Shown here: one piece after another, positions 16,473 to 23,621 of the stretch
How the letters are laid out: each line of letters starts with the position of its first letter
Position numbering within the stretch: position 1 is the first letter of the stretch
Origin: CAZQFV01 sp964613665
GTDB lineage: Bacteria; Chloroflexota; Chloroflexia; DTKN01
Length of the DNA stretch: 64,000 bases
NCBI GenBank assembly: GCA_964613665.1
Contig: CAZTIG010000018.1
Coordinates: 6,470 to 70,469, forward strand
Reading direction: 5' to 3'
Translations under genes and position numbers: made by a program
The notes under the pieces: model-generated
Databases searched by the model: none
What the model was told of the DNA's origin: nothing
What the model saw: the letters and a program-made list of their open reading frames with translations, nothing else

Positions 16473-16501
16473 ATGATAGCAGAAAAGGGGCGGTTTGTCA
16501 A
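16473..16501 (-). promoter_or_regulatory. rplU operon promoter
   Basis: Minus-strand TTGACA (16496-16501), 17-bp spacer, TATCAT (16473-16478) with TGC before the -10. Confidence 0.75.
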
Positions 16502-16521
16502 ATGCGAGTCGACGGCACGGG

Positions 16522-16550
16522 TTGCGCCCGGCACCCTCCTGTGCTATGAT
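16522..16550 (+). promoter_or_regulatory. Promoter of the queuosine-precursor transporter gene
   Basis: TTGCGC (16522-16527), 17-bp spacer, TATGAT (16545-16550) with TGC upstream. It is back-to-back with the rplU promoter. Confidence 0.7.
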
Positions 16551-16652
16551 GTTCACGAGCCGGTCACCGAAGCACCGCGGCACAACCATCACGGGCCGCG
16601 GACGTTGTTCCACCTGGCTGCGGCGCAGGATCGAGATTGCCTGGGAGATCCG

Positions 16653-17408
16653 ATGGAACAGAGCCGGGCGTTTCGCTACTATGACCTGGTCATGGCCCTC
16701 TTTGTGGCCGTGCTGCTCATCAGCAACGTGGCATCCTCGGCCAAGATGGTCGACTGGGGCGTGTCCCTCTTCGGGCTGCGGCTGGCCTTTGACGCCGGCA
16801 CGATCGTCTTTCCGATCAGCTACGTCTTTGGCGACATCCTCACCGAGGTCTACGGCTATCGCCGCTCCCGCCGCATCATCTGGATCGGCTTTGCCTGCAA
16901 CGCGCTGCTGGCCGTGACGCTCATCGTCGTCGGCCTGCTGCCGGCAGAGGCCGAGTGGCGCAGCGGCCTGGAGGTGGTCAACCAGCTCACCGGGGAGCGC
17001 GGCGGGGCCGACCTGGCCTACCGCTACCTCATCACCGACATCGGCAGCGGGGCCTGGCGCATCGTCATCGCCTCGCTGGTGGCCTACTTTGCCGGCGAGT
17101 TCTCCAACTCCTACGTCCTGGCCAAGATGAAGATCTGGAGCAGCGGCCGCTGGCTGTGGATGCGGACGATCGGCTCCACCATCGTCGGCGAGGGCGTCGA
17201 CACGGTCCTCTTTGTGCTCATCGCCTTCGCCGGGGTGTGGTCTTGGGAGCTGCTGGCTGCGGTGGCCCTGACGAACTACCTCTTCAAGGTCGGGGTCGAG
17301 GCGGTTATGACCCCGGTCACCTACCGCGTGGTGCGCTTTCTCAAGCGGGCCGAGCAAGAGGACTATTACGACTACGGTACCGATTTCAACCCCTTCCGCA
17401 CGGGATAG
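16653..17408 (+). CDS. Queuosine precursor transporter (YhhQ/QPTR, DUF165)
   Basis: The 251-residue membrane protein has about six helices. Family motifs are FPISYVFGDILTEVYGYRRSRRIIW, LITDIGSGAWRIVIASLVAYFAGEFSNSYVLAKMK and TIVGEGVDTVLF. YhhQ-type proteins import queuosine precursors for tRNA modification. The precise ligand is not readable here. ATG 16653 gives the usual N-terminus; its ribosome site (GGGAGA) is moderate. It is a single-gene unit. Confidence 0.9.
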   Translation: MEQSRAFRYYDLVMALFVAVLLISNVASSAKMVDWGVSLFGLRLAFDAGTIVFPISYVFGDILTEVYGYRRSRRIIWIGFACNALLAVTLIVVGLLPAEAEWRSGLEVVNQLTGERGGADLAYRYLITDIGSGAWRIVIASLVAYFAGEFSNSYVLAKMKIWSSGRWLWMRTIGSTIVGEGVDTVLFVLIAFAGVWSWELLAAVALTNYLFKVGVEAVMTPVTYRVVRFLKRAEQEDYYDYGTDFNPFRTG

Positions 17409-17471
17409 CGCAAGGCCGGGACTGCCTCCTCACCCCGGCCCGGGGCCCCGGCCGCAGCAAGCCGCAGCGGA

Positions 17472-17849
17472 CTACTGCGTGCTCATGCGCATCAGCTCCT
17501 CCTGCGACTGCAGGGCCTCCTGGATGTCCTGTGGCGTCACATAGCCCAGGGCGATCCAGATCTCGCCGATGCGGCGGGTGAAGCCCTCGGCCTGCTGCAC
17601 GGTCAGGCCGGACTCGAGCTGCGTGCGGGATATCTTGCGTTTCTCCAGCAGGATCTTGCCCAACATCATGTGGAGCTTCTGGCCCGCCGCCTCCCAGAAA
17701 TCCTGGCCTGTGCTGAGACAGGCATGGGCCTTGCGCTTGATGGGCCGCGTAGCCCACCGTTTGCGCAGCCTGGGATGGGTGCAGTGCCCCCACCCCTGCT
17801 GCTGGCTGGGCTCAAAGTAGCTACAGTTGGCACAGCGGCGATCGGACAA
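17472..17849 (-). CDS. Zinc-finger protein with a GspE-N (MshEN)-like helical module
   Basis: The 125-residue protein has an N-terminal Cys cluster (CANCSYF, GHCTHP, HACLS), probably zinc-binding. Two related helical units follow, LGKILLEKRKISRTQLESGL and RIGEIWIALGYVTPQDIQEAL. These resemble the LGEILVExGxIxxxQLxxAL repeats at the start of GspE/PilB ATPases. It has no ATPase domain, so it may be an adaptor. The start is TTG 17849 behind AAGGAGG. Function unknown. Confidence 0.65.
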   Translation of the reverse strand: MSDRRCANCSYFEPSQQQGWGHCTHPRLRKRWATRPIKRKAHACLSTGQDFWEAAGQKLHMMLGKILLEKRKISRTQLESGLTVQQAEGFTRRIGEIWIALGYVTPQDIQEALQSQEELMRMSTQ

Positions 17850-18083
17850 CTCTCCTCCTTTCCAGAGAGCCCCACACCCCGCGCTGCAGAGCTAGCGGCC
17901 TGCGCACCTCCTGACGCACCGTTTCCGTTCCGGCTCCGGCACGCGCGCCGATTGGCGAAAACCCGCCGGCCCGTTCACCCCGTCCAGCGGCCAGACCATC
18001 CGTGCATCCGTTCCGCTTGTCCACACCGTGCTGGCCGGCTTTTCTTGCCAAAGCTCGGGCGCGAGAGAAATCCGTGTGACGGC
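17850..18083. other. Spacer without recognised features
   Basis: The 234 bp upstream of the zinc-finger gene and downstream of the deoxynucleoside kinase show no gene, clear promoter or long inverted repeat. Confidence 0.4.
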
Positions 18084-18719
18084 CTACATCGTCACCCGGC
18101 GGTACCCCTCGCGCAGCATCGTGCGCACCGCCCCGACGACCGTCTGCAGGTCCTCCGGGCGGTGGACATAGTCCAGGTTGTCGGTGTTGATCGTGAGCAG
18201 CGGTGCGCGGTCGTACTCGGCAAAGAAGGCTTCGTAGGACTGGCGCAGCTCCTCGATATAGTCGCGCTCGACCGTGCGCTCAAAGGCGCGATCGCGCATG
18301 GCGATCCGGCCCATCAGCACGTCCAGCTGCGCTCGCAGGTAGACGACCAGGTCGGGCTGGCGGGTCCGGTCAGCCAGGATCTCGTAGAGGCGTTCGTACA
18401 TGTCCCACTCAATGCCCTCCAGGTTGATGCGGGCAAAGATGCGGTCCTTCTCCAGCAGATAGTCGCTCACGAGCATGCCCCGCCTGATCGCCTGGGGGAC
18501 GGCCACGTGCTGCTGGCGAAAGCGGCTGAGCAGGAAAAAGATCTGCGTCTGGAAGGCGTAGCGGGCCCTGTCCTCGTAGAAGCGCGGCAGGAAGGGGTTC
18601 TCCTCGACGATCTCCAGGAGCAGCTCGTTTTGGAAGTGGGGCTGGAAGAGGCGCGCCAGGGTGGTCTTGCCGACCCCAATGACCCCTTCGATGACGATGA
18701 ACGCGTGGTCTTCAGGCAT
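18084..18719 (-). CDS. Deoxynucleoside kinase (dGK/dCK family)
   Basis: The 211-residue protein has a P-loop EGVIGVGKTTLA (about 11-22), the EENPFLPRFYED segment, the substrate DY motif in LVSDYLLEKDRIFA, and a lid region rich in Arg (RIAMRDRAFERTVERDYI). It phosphorylates a purine or pyrimidine deoxynucleoside. Which one is not clear. ATG 18719 overlaps the upstream MNT stop by eight bases, so the two are coupled. It is the last gene of a HEPN-MNT-kinase operon. Confidence 0.88.
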   Translation of the reverse strand: MPEDHAFIVIEGVIGVGKTTLARLFQPHFQNELLLEIVEENPFLPRFYEDRARYAFQTQIFFLLSRFRQQHVAVPQAIRRGMLVSDYLLEKDRIFARINLEGIEWDMYERLYEILADRTRQPDLVVYLRAQLDVLMGRIAMRDRAFERTVERDYIEELRQSYEAFFAEYDRAPLLTINTDNLDYVHRPEDLQTVVGAVRTMLREGYRRVTM

Positions 18720-19155
18720 GGTCGCTCACCTCTGCTGTGGGACCGATGGGCGCCGCCGTGCCTTCTGACAGCGCGCGCAGGCGCGCCAGAGCCGCCGGCC
18801 GGCCGGCCAGGGGCACGTACTCCCCCAGGATCGCACGGATCAGTCCCGGCTTCCGGGCAACTCTCTGCACCTCCTCCCATGTGTAGGGAAAGACCTCCAC
18901 CGGCATAGGAACGTCCAGCAGATACTCCGGGATGCGATCGCACCAGCGCTCCAGCCGATGCTCGCGCAGGACCAGGAGCAGGTCGGCATCGCTTCCCGGC
19001 AGCGCCCGGCCCTGCGCCAGAGAGCCGAACAGGACCACTACCTCTACCCGGGGGTCGTCAGCGACCAGCCTCCGAGCCACCCGGCGCAGCTCTCGGATTG
19101 CCCGGGCCTTATCCAGAGAGAAGCGCTGCACAGAGCCGTATGATCGCTTCTGCAC
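18712..19155 (-). CDS. MNT nucleotidyltransferase (partner of HEPN)
   Basis: The 147-residue protein has the minimal nucleotidyltransferase motif VVVLFGSLAQGRALPGSDADLLLVL, with the GS and D-x-D residues intact. Its start overlaps the end of the HEPN gene. GTG 19155 is favoured because GAGGAAG lies nine bases upstream; GTG 19131 is an alternative. MNT proteins of this type usually neutralise or modify the partnered HEPN protein by adding nucleotides. That activity is family knowledge and was not shown here. Confidence 0.8.
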   Translation of the reverse strand: MQKRSYGSVQRFSLDKARAIRELRRVARRLVADDPRVEVVVLFGSLAQGRALPGSDADLLLVLREHRLERWCDRIPEYLLDVPMPVEVFPYTWEEVQRVARKPGLIRAILGEYVPLAGRPAALARLRALSEGTAAPIGPTAEVSDHA

Positions 19156-19501
19156 AACCAAAGGCTTCCTCGCTGTCGGTGCCGGTGTAGTAATCGCCCG
19201 GCTTGCCCTGGTCAAAGCCATTGGGATAGCACGTGGGGATGTAGAACCGATCCAGGACGCGCCCGCACTGGCGCAGCGCTTCCGTCACTCCATGTCCCGA
19301 CGGCAACGCCTCCAACAGGTACTTGACCGAGTGTCCCCACGTCTCCTGGCCGAGGCGTTGGTGAAGCCCCTTCAGTGCCTTCGCGGCGGCCTGCTGTGCA
19401 CTGAAACAGGCCCACTCATGGACCCCCCCTGCCGCGGCATAGCGGGAATGCTCCAGATCTCTTTCGGCTTGGGCGATCCAGTCAGCGGCTCGCTCCGGCA
19501 T
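19109..19501 (-). CDS. HEPN-domain protein
   Basis: The 130-residue helical protein shows the HEPN signature: DWIAQAERDLEHSRYA, then CFSAQQAAAKALKGLHQRLG, TWGHSVKYLLEAL and FYIPTCYPNGF. The canonical RNase R-x4-6-H spacing is not obvious (an Arg lies eight residues before TWGH's His), so nuclease activity is uncertain. ATG 19501 lies at the start of a normal domain. With the overlapping MNT gene it forms a classic HEPN-MNT pair. Confidence 0.8.
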   Translation of the reverse strand: MPERAADWIAQAERDLEHSRYAAAGGVHEWACFSAQQAAAKALKGLHQRLGQETWGHSVKYLLEALPSGHGVTEALRQCGRVLDRFYIPTCYPNGFDQGKPGDYYTGTDSEEAFGCAEAIIRLCAALLSG

Positions 19502-19632
19502 GGCAGTTCCCCTTGCACCTGGTGCTGTCCCAGGGCCGCTCCAGTGGCAGGCACTGACCCCGATTGGAGTATACCACAGCGTAGCAGCCGGGTCAAGACC
19601 CGGCGCGCGCGAGACCTCGCAATGGCCCGCCC

Positions 19633-20604
19633 TCATGTCCCCAGCACCTGCTGCAGCACGGCGGCGTCGACGTTGCCGCCACTGACGACGATGGCGACCC
19701 GCCGGCCGGCCCCTCCCAACCGCCGCCGCATTGCCGCGGCCAGGCCCACGGCCCCCCCTCCCTCCACCACCAGCCGGTGCTGCCGCATGGCGCCGGCCAT
19801 GGCCGCGGCGATCTCTTCCTCGGACACCAGGACGGCATCGTCGACGAGCTCCCGGACCATGCGGAAGGTGAAGCGATTGTTCGCACCGAGCCCGCCGACC
19901 AGGGCGTCGGCCAGGGTGGATTCTTCCTCCAACACCACCGGCCGGCCGGCCTTGAGGCTATGGTACATCACCGGGGCACGCTCCATGGAGACGCCGATGA
20001 CGCGGATGGCCCGGTCGGCCGACTTGAGCGCCAGGGCAATCCCCGCGATCAGCCCGCCGCCCGAGAGGGGGACCACCGCCGTGTCGAGCTCCGGCCAGTC
20101 CTCCAGCATCTCCAGGCCGATCGTCCCCTGGCCGGCGATGACCAACGGGTCGTCGAACGGCTCGACCATCGTCAGCCCCTGCTCCCGCTGCAGGCGCGCG
20201 GCATGCTCCATGGCCTGGTCGTAGCCCCGGCCGTGCACGACCACCTCCGCGCCGAGCTGGCGCATGGCGGCGATCTTGTTGGCGGCAGTCGCCTCCGAGA
20301 CGCAGATCACAGCGCGCAGGCCCAGGGCGCGGGCGAGAGACGCCACAGCGCGGCCGTGGTTGCCGGTGGACACGGCGAGCACCCCGCGCGCCCGTTCCTC
20401 GGCCGATAGGCTGAGCACACGGTTGGCGGCACCGCGCAGCTTGAACGAGCCGGTCTCCTGCAGGTTCTCCAGCTTCAGGCGCACGGGCACGCCGAGGGCT
20501 TGGCCGAGCCAGGGTGAGTCCAGCAGCGGCGTCCGCCGGACGAGGCCGGCGATGCGCTGGCGGGCCAGGTAGACGTCCTGCACGGTCGGTAGGGGCTCTG
20601 CCAT
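19633..20604 (-). CDS. Threonine/serine dehydratase (PLP-dependent, catabolic size)
   Basis: The 323-residue protein has the PLP lysine in TGSFKLRGA (Lys about 55), the STGNHGRAVA cofactor loop and the glycine loop SGGGLIAG. It lacks an ACT domain, so it matches the short catabolic type (TdcB/EutB-like) rather than the allosteric IlvA. It would deaminate threonine or serine to a 2-oxoacid. A related dehydratase or racemase activity is possible. ATG 20604 follows AGGAG. It is transcribed alone from a TTGCCA/TATAGT promoter. Confidence 0.88.
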   Translation of the reverse strand: MAEPLPTVQDVYLARQRIAGLVRRTPLLDSPWLGQALGVPVRLKLENLQETGSFKLRGAANRVLSLSAEERARGVLAVSTGNHGRAVASLARALGLRAVICVSEATAANKIAAMRQLGAEVVVHGRGYDQAMEHAARLQREQGLTMVEPFDDPLVIAGQGTIGLEMLEDWPELDTAVVPLSGGGLIAGIALALKSADRAIRVIGVSMERAPVMYHSLKAGRPVVLEEESTLADALVGGLGANNRFTFRMVRELVDDAVLVSEEEIAAAMAGAMRQHRLVVEGGGAVGLAAAMRRRLGGAGRRVAIVVSGGNVDAAVLQQVLGT

Positions 20605-20670
20605 GCCATGCTCCTGCGCGCTTGCGAACGGGCAGCATCGCGCTGCCGCGGCGGCTTGCGGCTGCCGGGC

Positions 20671-20699
20671 ACTATAGCACAGCCGGCCGCACCTGGCAA
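20671..20699 (-). promoter_or_regulatory. Promoter of the threonine dehydratase gene
   Basis: Minus-strand TTGCCA (20694-20699), 17-bp spacer, TATAGT (20671-20676) with TGC upstream. Confidence 0.7.
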
Positions 20700-20912
20700 G
20701 CTGGCACAGCGTGGCACCGACGCGCATCTCCGTGCCGACGCATGCATCCGGAGAGCGCTTCGGGCCGGGGATACGCCGACACGGAGAGAGATGCCCCGGA
20801 GGCCGGACTGGCCTCGGCGAGAGCGCGCAGCAAGGGCGTCTTTGGCCGTACGCAGTGGCTGATCCAACGGTGCCAGGCGTGGTCCGCAATCCGCAACGCC
20901 CACGCACCGAGA
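20700..20912. other. Non-coding region with an imperfect inverted repeat
   Basis: Between divergent promoters, GCATCTCCGTGCCGACG (20724-20740) pairs imperfectly with the complement of 20774-20794. No supported gene lies here. Confidence 0.4.
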
Positions 20913-20941
20913 TTGACCGGGGCAGCGCCCCGTGCTAGAAT
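20913..20941 (+). promoter_or_regulatory. Promoter of the binding-protein-like lipoprotein
   Basis: TTGACC (20913-20918), 17-bp spacer, TAGAAT (20936-20941) with TGC upstream. Confidence 0.7.
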
Positions 20942-20971
20942 GGACGGGCAGACCGCTCGGTGGAGAGGGCC

Positions 20972-21763
20972 ATGGCCAGAGAGTGCCGCCACACGATCGC
21001 CATTCTGCTGCTGATCGTTCCGCTCGCGGCGGCGGCGTGCGGAGACCCGGCGACGGCGCCAACGCCTGCCCCTACCGGCACTCCGGCCCTCGAACTGCGC
21101 ATCGCCGCCGTGCCTACCGCCCCGGACCGATTGGAGCGCTGGTGCAGCCTCTTCCAGGAGGAGTATCCCGGGGTCGCCCTGGCAGTGCTGCCGGCCAGCG
21201 CCGCGGAGGCGCAGGAGGCGCTGGCCCAGGGGCGGGTGGACCTGGCCTACCTGGATCAGCCGCCCGACCCCTTCTATCGCGGCGTGCTCACGGCCACCCG
21301 CGTGGCCAGCGAGCCGATTGCCCTGCTCGCCCACCCGGATAACCCGTTGGTGGACCTCAGCCTCGTAGCGGCGGTGGAGCTCCTCAGCGGCAGGGCCGAG
21401 AACTGGAGCGGGGTCGGGGGAGAGGACAGCCCCGTGCAGGTCTACCTGCGGCCGGACAGCGCTGGCGAGGTGCGGGCGTTGGCAGAGGCGTGGACCGGCC
21501 GGCAGCCCGACCCCCAGGCGATCGTTCGCGCGTCGGCCGCCTCCCTCCGCGCGGCCCTGGCCCAGGACCGCGGTGGCCTGGGGGTGCTGCCGGCCGGGGA
21601 CGCGCCAGGCGATCTCCGCGTGCTGCGCGTGGACGGCTTCCTGCCGGCAGAGCCGGGGTATCCCTGGCACCTGCCGCTCTTCCTAGTCTACGGGCCGGGT
21701 TCGCCCGACCAGGCGCGCCGGTTCGTCCGCCGGGTAGAGCTGGACTATGCCGGGAACGAGTAG
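20972..21763 (+). CDS. Periplasmic-binding-protein-like lipoprotein
   Basis: The 263-residue protein has a lipoprotein signal ending AAAC (Cys about 23) and a Pro/Thr linker. The body resembles a small PstS/ModA-type solute-binding fold: LELRIAAVP, LFQEEYPGVALAVLPASAAEAQEALAQGRVDLAYLDQP, LGVLPAGDAPG. No permease or ATPase gene is adjacent, so ligand and role are unknown. ATG 20972 is preceded by GGAGAGG. Confidence 0.68.
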   Translation: MARECRHTIAILLLIVPLAAAACGDPATAPTPAPTGTPALELRIAAVPTAPDRLERWCSLFQEEYPGVALAVLPASAAEAQEALAQGRVDLAYLDQPPDPFYRGVLTATRVASEPIALLAHPDNPLVDLSLVAAVELLSGRAENWSGVGGEDSPVQVYLRPDSAGEVRALAEAWTGRQPDPQAIVRASAASLRAALAQDRGGLGVLPAGDAPGDLRVLRVDGFLPAEPGYPWHLPLFLVYGPGSPDQARRFVRRVELDYAGNE

Positions 21764-21823
21764 GGTGTCCCGATCGTCCCCGCCGGGGTGCTTCGCTGCC
21801 GGCACACGGGGAAGCGAGCAGCG

Positions 21824-22045
21824 CTAGGGCTGTTCGCGCGGGGCGGCGGGCCGCCTGGCCCGGCCCAGCTCGACCCGCGCCCGCCAGATCTGGACCGACC
21901 CGCAGTTGCGGCAGGTCACCCAGATCTCCTCGCTGCGCGAGGGCAGCGTGTAGCGCTCGACCGCGTCGCGAACAACCTGCAGGCCGTCGGCGTCCTGCCA
22001 GCCCAAGATCGCCTTGCACTCCTTGCACAGCCAGGCCTCGGCCAT
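21824..22045 (-). CDS. Small zinc-ribbon-like protein
   Basis: The 73-residue protein has two CxxC pairs, WLCKECKAILGW near the start and VTCRNCGSVQIW in the middle, forming a probable zinc ribbon. ATG 22045 is chosen because the Cys motif follows immediately. It lies 73 bp downstream of dprA on the same strand. The role is unknown. Conservation elsewhere would confirm it. Confidence 0.6.
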   Translation of the reverse strand: MAEAWLCKECKAILGWQDADGLQVVRDAVERYTLPSRSEEIWVTCRNCGSVQIWRARVELGRARRPAAPREQP

Positions 22046-22118
22046 CACGACCCCCGATCCAACCCACCCAGGTGCCCGCGCAGACCGCGCCGGCACGGGC
22101 CGCATCGATCAAGCGCTG

Positions 22119-23189
22119 CTACGCTTGCACGTACTGCACCCCGCCGACATGCCGCACCAGACCCTTGAGCTCCATCAATGTCAGCGTGGCGGAGACGACG
22201 GCGATGGGCAGCCCCGCCGCCTGGGCCAGCTCGTCGACGTGCTGCGGCTCCGCCGCCAGCAACCCCAGAAGTGAGGCTTCGACCTCGCTCTCGGGAACGA
22301 TGCGGCGGGCCTCCTGCTGCTCGACGGCGCGGTCCAGGTTCAGCTCCTGCAGGATGTCCTCGACGCCACGCACCAGGCGCGCCCCCTGGGCGATCAGGTC
22401 GTGACAGCCCCGGCTGGCCGGCGAGAAGATCGAACCGGGAACCGCCAGGACATCGCGTCCCTGCTCAGCGGCAAAGTCGCTGGTGATAAGGGCTCCGCTG
22501 CGCTGCCCGGCCTCCACGACGACCACGCCCAGGCTCAGCCCGCTGATGATGCGGTTGCGCGGGGGAAAGTTGCGCGGCTCCGGGGCGGTGCCGGGGGGAT
22601 AGTCCGACACCAGGGCGCCCTGGTCGACGATGCGCGCCCCCAGCTCGCGGTTGCGCTGCGGATAGACGCTGTCCACGCCGCTGGCCAGGACGGCAACGGT
22701 CCGCCCGCCGGCCGCCAGGGCCGCCTGGTGGGCCTCGCTGTCGATGCCGATGGCCAGCCCGCTGACCACCGTCACCCCGTTCTGCGCCAGGTCGTGGGCC
22801 AGTCGCCGGGCCGCTTCCCGGCCATACGGCGTCGGGCGGCGCGTCCCCACCAGTGCCACCATGGGCTCGCCCTGGAGGAGCGTCCCGCGCACGTACAGCA
22901 CCGGCGGCGGCGCATAGATGTGCCGCAGGCGGTCCGGGTAACCGCGGTCGTCCCACGTGAGCAGGGTGATGCCGAGGGCGTTGATGCGGGCCATCTCCCG
23001 CTCGAGGGAGACGCGTCGGCGCGTATCCAGCAGGCTGCCGATGCAGGCCTCGTCGAGGCCGGCCTGGCGCAGCTCCATCGCCGAGGCCTGCCAGGCCCGC
23101 TCCGGGCTGCGAAAGTGCTCCAGGAGCCGGCGCAGCCGCACCGGCCCGATGCCCGGTGTGAGGTTGAATCCCAGGTAGTAGCGCTGCAT
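22119..23189 (-). CDS. dprA: DNA-processing protein DprA (Smf)
   Basis: The 356-residue protein has an N-terminal helical domain with LTPGIGPVRLRRLLEHF. The Rossmann DprA core carries ALVGTRRPTPYG, VVSGLAIGIDSEAHQAAL, VLASGVDSVYPQRNREL, PPRNRIISGLS and RSGALITSDFAAEQGRDVLAVPG. A C-terminal winged helix follows (VDELAQAAGLPIAVVSATLTLMELKGLV). DprA loads RecA on incoming single-stranded DNA during transformation. ATG 23189 follows GAGGA. It is divergent from the HTH-mtaB pair. Confidence 0.93.
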   Translation of the reverse strand: MQRYYLGFNLTPGIGPVRLRRLLEHFRSPERAWQASAMELRQAGLDEACIGSLLDTRRRVSLEREMARINALGITLLTWDDRGYPDRLRHIYAPPPVLYVRGTLLQGEPMVALVGTRRPTPYGREAARRLAHDLAQNGVTVVSGLAIGIDSEAHQAALAAGGRTVAVLASGVDSVYPQRNRELGARIVDQGALVSDYPPGTAPEPRNFPPRNRIISGLSLGVVVVEAGQRSGALITSDFAAEQGRDVLAVPGSIFSPASRGCHDLIAQGARLVRGVEDILQELNLDRAVEQQEARRIVPESEVEASLLGLLAAEPQHVDELAQAAGLPIAVVSATLTLMELKGLVRHVGGVQYVQA

Positions 23190-23219
23190 GGCCCGGTCCT
23201 CAGCTCGTCGCTGCCCCGC

Positions 23220-23278
23220 ATTATACCATGCCCCCTTCGGGCTGTCCACTGGACAGGGCGCGACACATGTGGTATGAT
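23220..23278. promoter_or_regulatory. Symmetric divergent promoter pair (dprA and HTH-mtaB)
   Basis: The minus promoter is TGGACA (23243-23248), 17 bp, TATAAT (23220-23225). The plus promoter is TGGACA (23250-23255), 17 bp, TATGAT (23273-23278). The two -35 boxes are one base apart and form the palindrome TGTCCACTGGACA. Both -10 boxes have an upstream TGG. Confidence 0.75.
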
Positions 23279-23318
23279 AAAAACAGTTACACTTTTGGCG
23301 AACCGTACGGGGGTTTCT

Positions 23319-23621
23319 TTGGCCAAGCAGGAAGAAATCGAGCTGAACGCGGCCGAGCAGGAGGCCAAGAACAGACGGGCCCGCCAGATCGTGGAGCGGC
23401 TGGACCTGACGCCGGCCGAGCTGCAGCGCCTGCTGGAGGTGCTGCGCGTGGCGCTGGACACGCTCGACCCCGAGTACCGCGCCAACGTGGCCGCCGTCGC
23501 CCGACAGCTCGGCAAGAGCCGGCGCACCATTTACCATTGGGCCGACCGCGTCCTGGCGGCAACGGTGCAGGAGCTGCGCGAGATCCGCGTGGGACGCCCC
23601 CTGAAGAAAGGCCGGACGTGA
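23319..23621 (+). CDS. Small helix-turn-helix protein
   Basis: The 100-residue protein is mostly helical and acidic/basic alternating. It has a helix-turn-helix near the C-terminus (VAAVARQLGKSRRTIYHWADRVLAA) and a basic tail. The start is assigned to TTG 23319 after GGGGG; the ATG at 23274 lies in the -10 box and is rejected. It overlaps the mtaB start by four bases (GTGA). A DNA-binding role is likely; the target is unknown. Confidence 0.6.
   Translation: MAKQEEIELNAAEQEAKNRRARQIVERLDLTPAELQRLLEVLRVALDTLDPEYRANVAAVARQLGKSRRTIYHWADRVLAATVQELREIRVGRPLKKGRT

Noticed and set aside
23274..23318. ATG at 23274 as start of the HTH protein.
   Set aside because: It is part of the -10 box TATGAT, so it lies upstream of the predicted transcript start.
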